Below, in pieces: positions 1 to 8,139 of a stretch of DNA of 64,000 bases. Position numbers and translations under genes: made by a program. The stretch's first letter is position 1, and each line of letters begins with the position of its first letter. Source of the stretch: Westiellopsis prolifica IICB1 (GTDB taxonomy: Bacteria; Cyanobacteriota; Cyanobacteriia; Cyanobacteriales; Nostocaceae); the NCBI RefSeq assembly GCF_004323185.1, contig NZ_NAPS01000001.1:1590101-1654100 (forward strand). Reading direction: 5' to 3'. Below the pieces are notes generated by a model. That model had not been told where the DNA came from. It was given only the letters and a program-made list of their open reading frames with translations, and made no database searches.

Positions 1-123
1 CGCAAAAATCATTTCGCCGAACCCAGAAATCATTTCGCCGAGCGCAAAAATCATTTCAGCGCATACAAAAATCATTTCGCCGCACGCAAAAATCATTTCG
101 GTGAGCGCTGTTACTTATTATAG
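1..123 (+). repeat. 21-bp tandem repeat, five units, open in one frame
   Basis: Five units with the core AAAAATCATTTCGCCG begin at 4, 25, 46, 67 and 88, exactly 21 bp apart. Because 21 is a multiple of three, frame 1 stays open across all units and reads a heptapeptide of the type R-K-N-H-F-A-E before a TAG at 121-123. The array runs off the left edge, so it may be the 3' end of a gene or a non-coding array. Third-position and first-position changes both occur between units. No family is recognised. Confidence 0.7.
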
Positions 124-277
124 TTATACCCAATATGATAAAATCATACAAATAGTTAAATATAAATACTGTTGAATTCTTAATTATTGCGTTGAATCAA
201 AAATCCACATAAATACTGATATCAGGGACAAGAAGATTACATTATCTTGAAAAAAGAATAATTCAATAAATACTCCC

Positions 278-658
278 ATGTCTGTAAAAACTCGTGGTTC
301 TGCTGCTGTTGATAAAGCTCAACGTCGTCTCGCCCTGCTTAAATCTATTGATGAGCATCTGAATTTAGGAAACGGATTAACCATTGAAGCCTACAATCAA
401 CTAATTAATACCACTCGTGCCAAGCTGGAAGCCCATAATAAACTGCTGTCCAATCTTGATGAATCTCGTCAGACATTAGACCAGATGGACAAGGCGCTTT
501 CAGAAATGTCTGAACGGATGCTCAGTGGAGTCGCGAGCATGTACGGCAAAAAAAGTATCGAGTATTCAAAGGCAGGCGGTTCTAATCGAAAGCGGAATAA
601 ACAATCTACTTTACAAGTTCCTCCAGTTGCCGAGCTTCTTGCCACTCAACCAACTTAA
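278..658 (+). CDS. Conserved-looking hypothetical protein, helical, 126 aa
   Basis: A small soluble protein of unknown function. It has no signal peptide or membrane segment. Residues about 10-85 are rich in Leu, Gln, Glu, Lys and Arg with heptad-like spacing, which suggests a helical or coiled-coil body. The tail from about residue 90 is basic and polar (a Lys/Arg/Asn-rich stretch) and looks disordered. The ATG at 278 is the first start in an open frame and follows an AT-rich leader. The composition is that of a normal chromosomal cyanobacterial gene. It stands alone between a tandem repeat and a 266-bp gap. I do not recognise the family; a phage-type or plasmid-type accessory protein would be an alternative. 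Confidence 0.6.
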   Translation: MSVKTRGSAAVDKAQRRLALLKSIDEHLNLGNGLTIEAYNQLINTTRAKLEAHNKLLSNLDESRQTLDQMDKALSEMSERMLSGVASMYGKKSIEYSKAGGSNRKRNKQSTLQVPPVAELLATQPT

Positions 659-806
659 ACTGCAATGGCGAACAAGTTAATTGATGGCAACGGCAGCTTG
701 AGCAATCACTCCGTTAGTCATTTGGATAAAATGTGATGTCTGCTTAATTGATCAATGCTAAATTGCGTTCGCTCATCTTGTCCACAGTGCGATCGCCTTT
801 TTCCCA

Positions 807-823
807 ATATCATATTATGATAT
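807..823. promoter_or_regulatory. Perfect AT-rich palindrome upstream of the 925 gene
   Basis: ATATCATA-T-TATGATAT is a 17-base perfect inverted repeat about 100 bp before the start at 925, just after a HIP1-like site. It could be a dimeric repressor operator for the gene pair downstream, but nothing else supports that. Confidence 0.25.
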
Positions 824-924
824 CATTCGCGATTAATCTTATTGTCGTTAAAGATTGCGCGAATGTTTAATTTCGTATCTATATTTATAACAGAGTTAAA
901 TAATCAAAAATTAGAAGTACAAAT

Positions 925-1176
925 ATGAAAATTAAACGCGAGAGAGAAGAAATTAAAACTATTAACGAAAATCTTAGAGCTATTGCCTACAGTATGGACT
1001 TGCTAATACCAGGATTATATTTTTGGTGTCCATATTTCACGATTAGAATTGGTGGTGCAGTACCTGATGATAACCCTTACAGATATCCCGGTAAAATTCA
1101 CAGTTTTGTAGGTGTCGGAATAGTCCTACCAGGATACAAAATATTTACGACCTACCAGGGCAGCTATGACGCTTGA
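925..1176 (+). CDS. Hypothetical protein, 83 aa
   Basis: A short open frame with a charged N-terminal helix (residues about 1-20, Lys/Arg/Glu-rich) and an aromatic, glycine-rich remainder. It has no recognised motif, signal peptide or clear membrane helix. The stop codon lies 11 bp inside the next frame (start 1166), an arrangement typical of translationally coupled pairs. The ribosome-binding site is weak. The family is unknown. The two short overlapping genes could be a toxin/immunity-type pair or two parts of one older gene split by a frameshift; the sequence alone does not decide. Confidence 0.45.
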   Translation: MKIKREREEIKTINENLRAIAYSMDLLIPGLYFWCPYFTIRIGGAVPDDNPYRYPGKIHSFVGVGIVLPGYKIFTTYQGSYDA

Positions 1177-1393
1177 TAAACACACAATACAAGGTTTAGC
1201 CGCATTTACTAGTAAAACATTATTGTCAAACGAGTTTGAAAAACTGATGCTTAATGCTGGATATTTTGAAATAGGAACTGCACCTGCTCAAGGTGGAAGA
1301 ATAAAAATATGGTGGTCACACGATAGTTATCCAAGAGTCGAATCCATCTACAGTCCCGATAAAAGTACTGTATTGACCGCATATCATGTTTAA
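1166..1393 (+). CDS. Hypothetical protein, 75 aa, possible small nuclease-like fold
   Basis: It starts inside the end of the 925 gene (11-bp overlap). After a helical first half the C-terminal part is beta-rich. It contains G-R-I-K-I-W-W-S-H, then Y-P-R-V-E, a Y-S-P-D turn and a final T-A-Y-H-V. Short proteins with this 'YSPD...TAYH' ending resemble RelE/BECR-type RNase domains found in polymorphic toxins, but that is an impression from layout and not a demonstrated match. No cognate antitoxin is recognisable apart from the coupled upstream gene. The following 120 bp lead directly to the photolyase start. Confidence 0.45.
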   Translation: MTLDKHTIQGLAAFTSKTLLSNEFEKLMLNAGYFEIGTAPAQGGRIKIWWSHDSYPRVESIYSPDKSTVLTAYHV

Positions 1394-1513
1394 AAAAACT
1401 ATGACTTATATTGCGATCGCCACACCCAGAACCTAATAGAATTTTCCAATAGACTGATGCTAATTAGCACTATTAGGTCTAATCTAGTACAGGCGAACTA
1501 TTTAAATGAGTGA

Positions 1514-2944
1514 ATGTCTGACTTAATTCTGTTTTGGCATCGTCGTGATTTACGTATTTCTGATAATACCGGACTTGCTGGCGCAAGACAACGCAGTGCA
1601 AAAGTAGTCGGTGTATTTTGTCTCGACCCGAATATTCTAGAACGGGATGATGTTGCACCTGCGCGGGTGACTTATATGATTGGTTGTTTAGAAGCTCTAC
1701 AACAGCGATATGCTCAAGCTGGTAGCCAACTATTGATACTCCACGCTCACCCGACACAAGCAATTCCAGCACTGGCGGCAACATTAGGTGCAAAAGCAGT
1801 ATTCTGGAATTGGGATGTGGAACCCTACTCTCAAGAACGCGATCGCACTATAATATCTGCACTCAAAGAAAAAGGAATCGAGTTTCTCGATCAAAACTGG
1901 GATCAGATTCTGCACGCACCAGATGAGATCCGCACTGGTTCCAATCAACCTTATACTGTTTACACTCCCTTCTGGAAGAATTGGGTTAGCAAACCAAAAG
2001 CAAAACCAGTAGAAACCCTGCAAAATGCTGAGGGTTTAACAGAATCAGAAAAAGAAACTGCCAAGAATGCTGGAGTTATTGCATTACCTTCAGCCAAAGA
2101 TTTAGGATTTGTCTGGGATAATGAATTAATTATTGCCCCAGGGGAAGAAGCAGCTCAAGAAAGATTAGAAGAATTTGGCGATCGCTCTATTAACGAATAT
2201 CAAGAACAGCGAAATTTCCCAGCCATTGACGGTACATCTCGGTTGAGTGCAGCTTTAAAATTTGGTGCGATCGGTATTCGCACTGTCTGGGAAGCTACAC
2301 AAAATGCTCTGGAAAATAGCCGTAGCGAAGAAACCCAAACCAATATCCGCACTTGGCAACAAGAATTAGCATGGCGGGAATTCTACCAACATGCCATGTA
2401 TAATTTTCCTGAATTAGCCGTAGGTGCATACCGCGAAGCCTTCAAAAGTTTTCCCTGGGAAACCAACCAAGAACACTTTCAAGCTTGGTGTGAGGGTAGA
2501 ACTGGTTATCCGATAGTTGATGCAGCTATGCGTCAGTTGAACGAAATTGGATGGATGCATAACCGTTGTCGGATGATTGTCGCCAGTTTCTTGACTAAAG
2601 ATTTGCTCATTAATCCCCAGTTAGGAGAAAAATATTTTATGCAGAAACTGATTGATGGGGATTTATCTGCAAATAATGGTGGTTGGCAATGGAGTGCTTC
2701 TAGTGGGATGGACCCTAAGCCTTTAAGGATTTTTAACCCCGCTAGCCAAGCGCAAAAATTCGATCCAGATGGTGAATATATTCGTCAATGGGTTCCAGAG
2801 TTGCGTTCATTTGATACTCAGTATTTACTTACTGGTAATATTACACCTTTAGAACGCCAAGCTGTTGATTATCCGACTCCAATTGTGGATCACAAACAAC
2901 AGCAAAAAATGTTTAAAGAACGTTATCAACAGCAAAAAGTTTAG
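1514..2944 (+). CDS. phrA: Class I CPD photolyase
   Basis: A light-driven flavoenzyme that splits cyclobutane pyrimidine dimers in DNA. At 476 residues it has the usual length. The N-terminal Rossmann domain (about 3-165) begins with the [10 protein letters not shown] motif. The helical FAD domain (about 280-470) carries W-R-E-F-Y (W287), W-M-H-N-R (347-351) and [12 protein letters not shown] (387-398), the signature of class I photolyases. W287 and W393 match the E. coli dimer-contacting tryptophans W277 and W384. In the photoreduction triad W391 and W315 are present, but the middle position (E. coli W359) is Pro368. Strong similarity to the deazaflavin (8-HDF) type is likely, though the antenna was not resolved. 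It is a single gene with its own promoter region. Confidence 0.96.
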   Translation: MSDLILFWHRRDLRISDNTGLAGARQRSAKVVGVFCLDPNILERDDVAPARVTYMIGCLEALQQRYAQAGSQLLILHAHPTQAIPALAATLGAKAVFWNWDVEPYSQERDRTIISALKEKGIEFLDQNWDQILHAPDEIRTGSNQPYTVYTPFWKNWVSKPKAKPVETLQNAEGLTESEKETAKNAGVIALPSAKDLGFVWDNELIIAPGEEAAQERLEEFGDRSINEYQEQRNFPAIDGTSRLSAALKFGAIGIRTVWEATQNALENSRSEETQTNIRTWQQELAWREFYQHAMYNFPELAVGAYREAFKSFPWETNQEHFQAWCEGRTGYPIVDAAMRQLNEIGWMHNRCRMIVASFLTKDLLINPQLGEKYFMQKLIDGDLSANNGGWQWSASSGMDPKPLRIFNPASQAQKFDPDGEYIRQWVPELRSFDTQYLLTGNITPLERQAVDYPTPIVDHKQQQKMFKERYQQQKV

Positions 2945-3323
2945 AGATTGGGGGGATGAGGGGGATTGGGGGGACAAGGAGAACAAGGGAAGGGACTGTT
3001 TGATTTTATGAAGTCGTCTTCAGACGATTTGCGCTATTAGCGAAGGGTTTAAACCCTTTGCTGCCAAAGCTAAGTAAACATCCACAAAGGATTGCAAAGA
3101 TATTTAACTCATTCGTAAGTATTACTAACACTTTTTCTAGAATATTATAGAGAATATTTGAGAGATTTAATAACTCTGAATCTCAGCAATTAAAACACTA
3201 ACCGCTACTAGAATTTGCAACTACGAAATATACAGATTTAACTGCACAAAAAACTGAAATATTGCTTCTTTCACTCATTTTCAACAATTAATGTACATTC
3301 TCTTTTCCGAGGAGGCAGAAACG
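2945..3323. other. Intergenic region with foldback hairpins upstream of psbA variant
   Basis: After a G-rich stretch (2947-2997) there are two tight hairpins. TCGTCT-TC-AGACGA is at 3014-3027 and the perfect palindrome AAGGGTTT/AAACCCTT is at 3043-3058. They could end photolyase transcription and resemble other multi-hairpin elements in this window. The remaining 260 bp are AT-rich and presumably contain the psbA promoter; no convincing -35/-10 pair was identified. Confidence 0.5.
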
Positions 3324-4442
3324 ATGACAACTATCATTCAACGTCGAAAAGAATTTGATTTTTTTAATCTATGGGATCGATTTTGTGCGTGGATCACCAG
3401 CACTAAGAATCGAATTTATATCGGCTGGTTTGGGGTGCTGATGATTCCGACTTTGCTCGCTGCTACTATTTGTTTCATTCTCGCTTTTATTTTGGCCCCT
3501 GGCGTAGATATGGAAGGTATTAGAGAGCCAATAAAAGGTTCTTTAATGGATGGTAACAATTTGATTACCGCTGCTGTTGTGCCAACTTCTGCTGCGATTG
3601 GCTTGCATTTTTATCCTATTTGGGAAGCTGCTTCCTTAGATGAATGGCTTTACAACGGCGGTCCCTATCAGTTGATTGTGCTGCACTTTTTAATTGGTAT
3701 TTGGTGCTATTTGGGAAGACTTTGGGAACTTAGCTATCGCCTTGGTATGCGTCCTTGGATTGCCGTTGCTTTTTCTGCACCAGCCGCCGCCGCAACAGCT
3801 GTCTTGCTAGTTTACCCCATTGGTCAAGGTAGCTTTGCTGACGGTTTACCTTTGGGAATTGCAGGGACATTCCACTTTATGATGGCCGTGCAAGCAAATC
3901 ATAATATCCTGATGCATCCATTCCATATGTTGGGGGTTGCTGGAGTCTTTGGTGGCGCATTTTTAAGTGCCTTGCATGGTTCGTTAGTCACCTCAACGCT
4001 GATTCGCAATACCGACGAAAATGAATCTATCAACGCTGGGTATCGACTTGGTCAACAGGAAAGGACTTACAGCTACTTGGCAGGACATTATGGTTTTTTC
4101 GGTCGCCTGCTGATTCCCCCTGTTGCTAGTCGAAATCACCGCACTTTCTATTTCCTGCTTGCTTGTATGCCAACAATAGGTATCTGGTTTGCTGCATTAG
4201 GTGTTTGTTCTGTTGCCTTCAACCTGAATGGATTTAACTTCAATCACTCTATCTTAGATAGTCGGGGAGCAGTGATTCCCACAGATGCTGACATCCTCAA
4301 TCGAGCTAATCTTGGTATACAAGCAATGCACGCTCCTAATACCCATCATTTCCCACTGATTTTGTCTAGCGGTATACTAAATCATGAGGTAGATTCCAAC
4401 GCTGCTCGATCCCAATTTCCTAAATTTGCAGCTGCATCATAG
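3324..4442 (+). CDS. psbA: Divergent 'rogue/sentinel-type' photosystem II D1 protein
   Basis: D1 is the photosystem II core subunit that holds the manganese cluster, Tyr-Z, pheophytin and the QB site. This copy starts at ATG 3324, preceded by a strong GAGGAGG at 3309-3315; the in-frame ATG at 3291 is less likely. In standard D1 numbering, Tyr161, Asp170, His190, His198, His215, His332 and His337 are kept. Glu189 is Asn, Glu333 is Ala, Asp342 is Ile and the processed C-terminal Ala344 is Ser. In the acceptor side residue 130 is Leu, Ser264 is Ala, Phe265 is Ser and the iron ligand His272 is Tyr, with one residue inserted near 253. Such a protein should not support water oxidation. This fits the 'rogue' or 'sentinel' D1 class known from nitrogen-fixing cyanobacteria. 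ChlF (chlorophyll f synthase) is the alternative, but no far-red gene cluster is nearby and D170 and H332 remain. Confidence 0.9.
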   Translation: MTTIIQRRKEFDFFNLWDRFCAWITSTKNRIYIGWFGVLMIPTLLAATICFILAFILAPGVDMEGIREPIKGSLMDGNNLITAAVVPTSAAIGLHFYPIWEAASLDEWLYNGGPYQLIVLHFLIGIWCYLGRLWELSYRLGMRPWIAVAFSAPAAAATAVLLVYPIGQGSFADGLPLGIAGTFHFMMAVQANHNILMHPFHMLGVAGVFGGAFLSALHGSLVTSTLIRNTDENESINAGYRLGQQERTYSYLAGHYGFFGRLLIPPVASRNHRTFYFLLACMPTIGIWFAALGVCSVAFNLNGFNFNHSILDSRGAVIPTDADILNRANLGIQAMHAPNTHHFPLILSSGILNHEVDSNAARSQFPKFAAAS

Positions 4443-5332
4443 GTACTCTGCAAAAAGGCAAGGAGTACTGCATCCGGATCATCAGCTTGCCGTAATGCTT
4501 CATATGGCAAAATGAACTCTTGCATCTGGGGACTGTAAAATGCTTCCTTTGGTTGGATGGGGTAGTCTTTAAATCCCTCTGGTTCGGGATAAGCATAGGA
4601 GTAAAAAACAGGTTCGGCCACTGCTCCACCACCAGGCCAAAACCCAAAGCTACTCACTTCATGGGAATAAGCCTCTTTTGTTACCCAATCTGCCATGTTG
4701 GGAACCCCACCTGGATGTTCTGGAGCGCGACGCCCAGAGAAACGGGTAAAAGCCAAGTCAAAGCTACCCCAGAAAAAGTGTACAGGGCTACATTTACCAA
4801 TAAAACGTGAGCGAAATACTTTCAACACCCTATCTGCTTGTACCAGAATACGCCAAAACCTTTGGGCGTACTCCGGATCATAAGCTGCATGTACGTGATC
4901 TTGATCAAAGGGAATTGGCTGGTTTACTTCTTGTGGACTTGTCCAAATCCGAACGGAAATGCCAATTGCGCTCAGTGTACCCATAACATCTTGGTAGAAG
5001 TCAGCTACCGAGCGAGGAGCAAGGGCGATTATTCTGGTGATCCCGTCGCTAGTCTCGATTTTTAACTGATGCTCAAGAAAGTCAAAGCTAATCTCTAAGG
5101 TGCGTGTTTCGTAAGGAATTGAAGAGGTCGTTAGTCCACGTGGGGTTACATACAGGGTAGAGTGCCACCAGTGGTTAATTTTGGGAGCCAGCGCCAGCCG
5201 AATTTTACCAATGATTTGAGTCCACAAATGCAGCGTTGCATATGTATCTTGCCATGCTGCAACAGGCAGACTGGGCCAGGTGGTATCAGTGAGTGTACTA
5301 TCAACAGGTTCTACCATAACGGAAACCTCCAT
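4382..5332 (-). CDS. DUF5996 family protein
   Basis: A 316-residue soluble protein of unknown function. The opening W-P-x-L-P, D-T-Y-A-T-L-H-x-W-T-Q-I-x-G-K-x-R-L-A-L-A-P and N-H-W-W-H are characteristic of the DUF5996 family, whose members occur singly in many bacteria. Later conserved-looking parts include [13 protein letters not shown] and W-P-G-G-G. The start at 5332 (or the Met six codons in, about 5317) is plausible. The 3' end overlaps the end of the psbA variant by 61 bp (4382-4442), so the two genes are convergent and read through each other's terminal codons. No enzymatic activity can be inferred safely. Confidence 0.85.
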   Translation of the reverse strand: MEVSVMVEPVDSTLTDTTWPSLPVAAWQDTYATLHLWTQIIGKIRLALAPKINHWWHSTLYVTPRGLTTSSIPYETRTLEISFDFLEHQLKIETSDGITRIIALAPRSVADFYQDVMGTLSAIGISVRIWTSPQEVNQPIPFDQDHVHAAYDPEYAQRFWRILVQADRVLKVFRSRFIGKCSPVHFFWGSFDLAFTRFSGRRAPEHPGGVPNMADWVTKEAYSHEVSSFGFWPGGGAVAEPVFYSYAYPEPEGFKDYPIQPKEAFYSPQMQEFILPYEALRQADDPDAVLLAFLQSTYDAAANLGNWDRAALESTS

Positions 5333-5408
5333 GTAGGGATATTGGTAAATTACTATACTGAGTAGATTAGACGAGCTTGTGGACGCGATCGCAGTTTACT
5401 TAATTACA

Positions 5409-6026
5409 CTAATCAAAGTCTGCTGGTAAATCTGGGTTGCGGTAATGTTGAAAAAGTCGAGTGATTTGTGCTGGTGTGACACGCCCAATAGATAATTCGG
5501 GAATTTCATTTTCCGGGAAAAATCCTACTGCTTCTGTCTCAATGCTGGGTGTGGGGGAACCACCAATAAGTTCGCACAGAAAAAACAATTTATATATGTA
5601 ATGGGGATGGGGTGAGTGTCCTTGTCTGTTTCTGTCGTATGCTGCTAAGAGTTTGACAGCGCGAGTCAGATATCCTGATTCTTCAAATATTTCTTTAACG
5701 ACGACTTCACTGGGTGAAAAACCAATATCAGCCCAGCCACCAGGTAATGTCCAACCACCATCCACTCGTTCTTTTACCATTAATATACAATCATCGCGAA
5801 ATACTGCACCACGCACATCAACTTTGGGAGTCGCATATCCGACATCACGATCAAACAGATCCAAGATATAACTCAGTTCAGCGTTGGTGTGAGTTGCGAA
5901 AATTTCCGCAGCGATCGCTTGTATTGCTTGAAATCGTTCTAGATCATACGGGTTTTCGGAAAAAGTTAGTCCAGTTTGAGCGATCGCTTGTAATTTTTGC
6001 GCCCATTCTAACCATTTTGATTCCAT
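5409..6026 (-). CDS. Nudix hydrolase with N-terminal helical extension
   Basis: It probably hydrolyses a nucleoside diphosphate linked to another moiety, ADP-ribose-like compounds being the usual guess for this subgroup. The first 65 residues form a helical domain typical of the YjhB-type family. The Nudix fold follows, with V-R-G-A-V-F and the box at 97-119. In the box the first consensus Glu is Phe103 and the consensus Arg is Lys, but the catalytic K-E-I-F-E-E-S-G core is intact, and these substitutions recur in YjhB-like proteins. Usual length is about 200-210 residues; here 205. It lies 76 bp upstream of the DUF5996 gene on the same strand and could be co-transcribed with it. Substrate is not deducible. 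Confidence 0.88.
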   Translation of the reverse strand: MESKWLEWAQKLQAIAQTGLTFSENPYDLERFQAIQAIAAEIFATHTNAELSYILDLFDRDVGYATPKVDVRGAVFRDDCILMVKERVDGGWTLPGGWADIGFSPSEVVVKEIFEESGYLTRAVKLLAAYDRNRQGHSPHPHYIYKLFFLCELIGGSPTPSIETEAVGFFPENEIPELSIGRVTPAQITRLFQHYRNPDLPADFD

Positions 6027-6029
6027 ATT

Positions 6030-6168
6030 TTTTGGGATAGGGGATAGGGGATTAGGGATAGGGGATTAGGGATCAGGAATAGACAAGGTGGAGGCGGAAA
6101 AAAAATTGCTTTTTACTCCTCCCTTGTCCTCCTTGTCCTCCTTGTCTCCCTTGTCCCCTAGTCACTAA
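6030..6168. repeat. Purine/pyrimidine-strand-biased short repeats
   Basis: Imperfect repeats of GGGGATTAGGGATAG (6036-6080), followed by CTTGTCCTC-type repeats (6118-6160), separate pgk from the Nudix gene. They match the short tandem repeats scattered through this window. No clear terminator stem with a T-tract is seen. Confidence 0.5.
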
Positions 6169-7371
6169 TTACGCTTCGTCTAAAGCAGCAATTCCAGGTA
6201 ATACCTTACCTTCTAGCAACTCTAAGCTAGCACCACCACCAGTGGAAATATGGCTCATTTGATCGGCTAAACCAACTTTTTCGACTGCGGCTACAGAGTC
6301 ACCACCACCGATAATGGTGGTTGCACCGTTTTTGCCGATGTCAGCCAAAGTATGTGCGATCGCTTCTGTACCAACAGCGAATTTATCAAATTCAAATACG
6401 CCCATCGGCCCGTTCCAAACTACTGACTTACAATCAGCCAAAGCGTCTTGGAATAATTTCACAGAATCAGGGCCAATATCCAAGCCCATCCAACCATCGG
6501 GGATGTTCTCAATACTAACGGTTTGAGAATTAGCATCAGCAGCAAACTTATCAGCTACTACTACATCTGTAGGTAACAATAAGGTAACGCCTTTTTCTTT
6601 GGCTTTCGCTTCTAAAGATTTTGCTAACTCTAGCTTGTCTTCTTCCACCAAAGACTTACCAACACTCAAACCACGAGCTTTGTAGAAAGTAAAAATCATC
6701 CCACCGCCGATGATTAACTTGTCGCATTTTTCTAGCAGTGTTTCAATGACACCAATTTTGCTAGAAACCTTGGAACCACCGATGATTGCTGCTAAAGGAC
6801 GTTGTGGACTTTCAATGGCGCTTTGCAAATATTGCAATTCTTTTTCCACCAAATATCCAGCCACAGAAGGACTCAAAAATTGTGTTACACCCTCAGTAGA
6901 AGCATGGGCGCGGTGTGCTGTACCAAAAGCGTCGTTGACATACAAATCAGCATTAGCTGCTAATTTCTTTGCAAATTCGGGATCGTTTTTTTCTTCTTCT
7001 TTGTAAAAACGAACATTTTCTAATAACAGTACTTGTCCATTTTGTAAAGACCCGACTTTAGCTGCAACATCATCACCGATGCAGTCATCAGCTTTAACAA
7101 CTTCTTGTCCCAACAACTCAGAAAGACGTTTAGCAACCGGAGTCAGACGCAATTTTTCATCTACACCCTTGGGACGCCCGAAATGGCTTGCTAGAATCAC
7201 CTTAGCTCCCTTCTGCACCAAATCTTGGATAGTTGGTAGAGCTGCGCGGATGCGAGTATCATCTGTAATATTACCTGCATCATCTACAGGTACATTAAAA
7301 TCAACCCGTACAAACGCACGTTTTCCAGATAAGTCAGTTGCAGATAAATTTGCTAAAGTTTTCTTTGACAC
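6169..7371 (-). CDS. pgk: Phosphoglycerate kinase
   Basis: It transfers phosphate between 1,3-bisphosphoglycerate and ADP in glycolysis and, in cyanobacteria, in the reverse direction in the Calvin cycle; cytosolic. The 400-residue length is typical. Motifs include the N-terminal F-V-R-V-D-F-N-V-P substrate motif (about 20-28), the [11 protein letters not shown] segment, [10 protein letters not shown], the [11 protein letters not shown] hinge and nucleotide region, and the C-terminal [13 protein letters not shown] loop. The start at 7371 follows an AGGAGG-like sequence (minus strand). It is a single gene, divergent from the Usp gene. Confidence 0.98.
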   Translation of the reverse strand: MSKKTLANLSATDLSGKRAFVRVDFNVPVDDAGNITDDTRIRAALPTIQDLVQKGAKVILASHFGRPKGVDEKLRLTPVAKRLSELLGQEVVKADDCIGDDVAAKVGSLQNGQVLLLENVRFYKEEEKNDPEFAKKLAANADLYVNDAFGTAHRAHASTEGVTQFLSPSVAGYLVEKELQYLQSAIESPQRPLAAIIGGSKVSSKIGVIETLLEKCDKLIIGGGMIFTFYKARGLSVGKSLVEEDKLELAKSLEAKAKEKGVTLLLPTDVVVADKFAADANSQTVSIENIPDGWMGLDIGPDSVKLFQDALADCKSVVWNGPMGVFEFDKFAVGTEAIAHTLADIGKNGATTIIGGGDSVAAVEKVGLADQMSHISTGGGASLELLEGKVLPGIAALDEA

Positions 7372-7586
7372 GTCACAAACCTCCTGATTGCCTTTTTGTT
7401 ATGTTTTACATTTATTAGATCCTTTCTGTGATTGTACAGGAGTACGTGGTGCAAAGAATTGTTAAGTGATTAGTTTCTTGTTAATTGTCTGCGGTGACAA
7501 TACCAAAACATGTGGAGAAATAGCCACTCTCATGCTCTACCAACAGGAAGCAGACAGTAAATTCTATCAACTAACAGGTGAATGTA

Positions 7587-7997
7587 ATGTTCAAAAAAGT
7601 TCTGTTTCCAATTGACCAAAGTCGGGAAACTCAGGAAGCAATCAATGTCGTGATAGATGTTGTACAAAAATACAGCAGTCGTTTGGTGCTTTTGAGTGTG
7701 GTGGAAGAACCAGATACAGATGCACCAAAAGAGGATGTTGTCATGTCCTCACCTGAAAATGTTGCCAAACTGCTAGAGACTGCTAAAATTGCCTTTTCCC
7801 AACAAGGAATTCAAACAGAAACAATTGAAAGACAGGGGAAACCCGCATTTGTAATTTGTGATGTAGCTGATGAGATAGAAGCAAATCTAATTGTCATGGG
7901 CTGTCGCGGACTTGGTTTAACTGACGAAGGCGCCCATGAGAGTGTTACAAACCGTGTGATTAATTTGTCTCCTTGTCCGGTGTTGATTGTAACGTGA
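7587..7997 (+). CDS. Universal stress protein (UspA family)
   Basis: A small ATP-binding-fold protein of the UspA family, usually a dimer involved in stress tolerance. The N-terminus M-F-K-K-V-L-F-P-I-D-Q-S and the C-terminal I-V-M-G-C-R-G-L-G ... V-T-N-R-V-I-N-L-S-P-C-P-V-L-I-V are diagnostic. The latter approximates the G-2x-G-9x-G-[ST] nucleotide motif, but the second half departs from it, so ATP binding is uncertain. I place the start at ATG 7587 because an in-frame GTG at 7578 adds only three residues and the AACAGG upstream fits 7587. The product is 136 aa, a normal single-domain length. Confidence 0.93.
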   Translation: MFKKVLFPIDQSRETQEAINVVIDVVQKYSSRLVLLSVVEEPDTDAPKEDVVMSSPENVAKLLETAKIAFSQQGIQTETIERQGKPAFVICDVADEIEANLIVMGCRGLGLTDEGAHESVTNRVINLSPCPVLIVT

Positions 7998-8023
7998 GCG
8001 GGGAGCGGGGATCGGGCATGAAT

Positions 8024-8130
8024 CAGTTAACAGTTAACAGTTAACAGTGAGCAGTTTAATTTGATAACTGATAACTGATAACTGATAACTGATAAGTCTC
8101 CCTTGTCCCCGATCCCCGATCCCCGATCCC
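8024..8130. repeat. Three adjacent heptanucleotide tandem repeats (STRR)
   Basis: CAGTTAA units at 8024-8047, ATAACTG units at about 8063-8094 and CCCCGAT units at 8108-8130. Heptamer tandem arrays of this kind (short tandemly repeated repetitive sequences) are known from heterocystous cyanobacteria. Three kinds are stacked within 110 bp at the 3' ends of two convergent genes. Confidence 0.85.
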
Positions 8131-8139
8131 TTTTCCCCT

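Noticed and set aside
3291-3323. Upstream in-frame ATG for the psbA variant
   Set aside because: The ATG at 3324 has GAGGAGG at the right distance and gives the normal D1 start M-T-T; the upstream residues do not resemble D1.
3324-4442. Assignment of the D1 variant as chlorophyll f synthase (ChlF)
   Set aside because: Asp170 and His332 are kept, the Q-D pair I associate with ChlF is not seen (G-T-F-H-F-M instead), and no far-red light cluster is nearby; it remains the main alternative.
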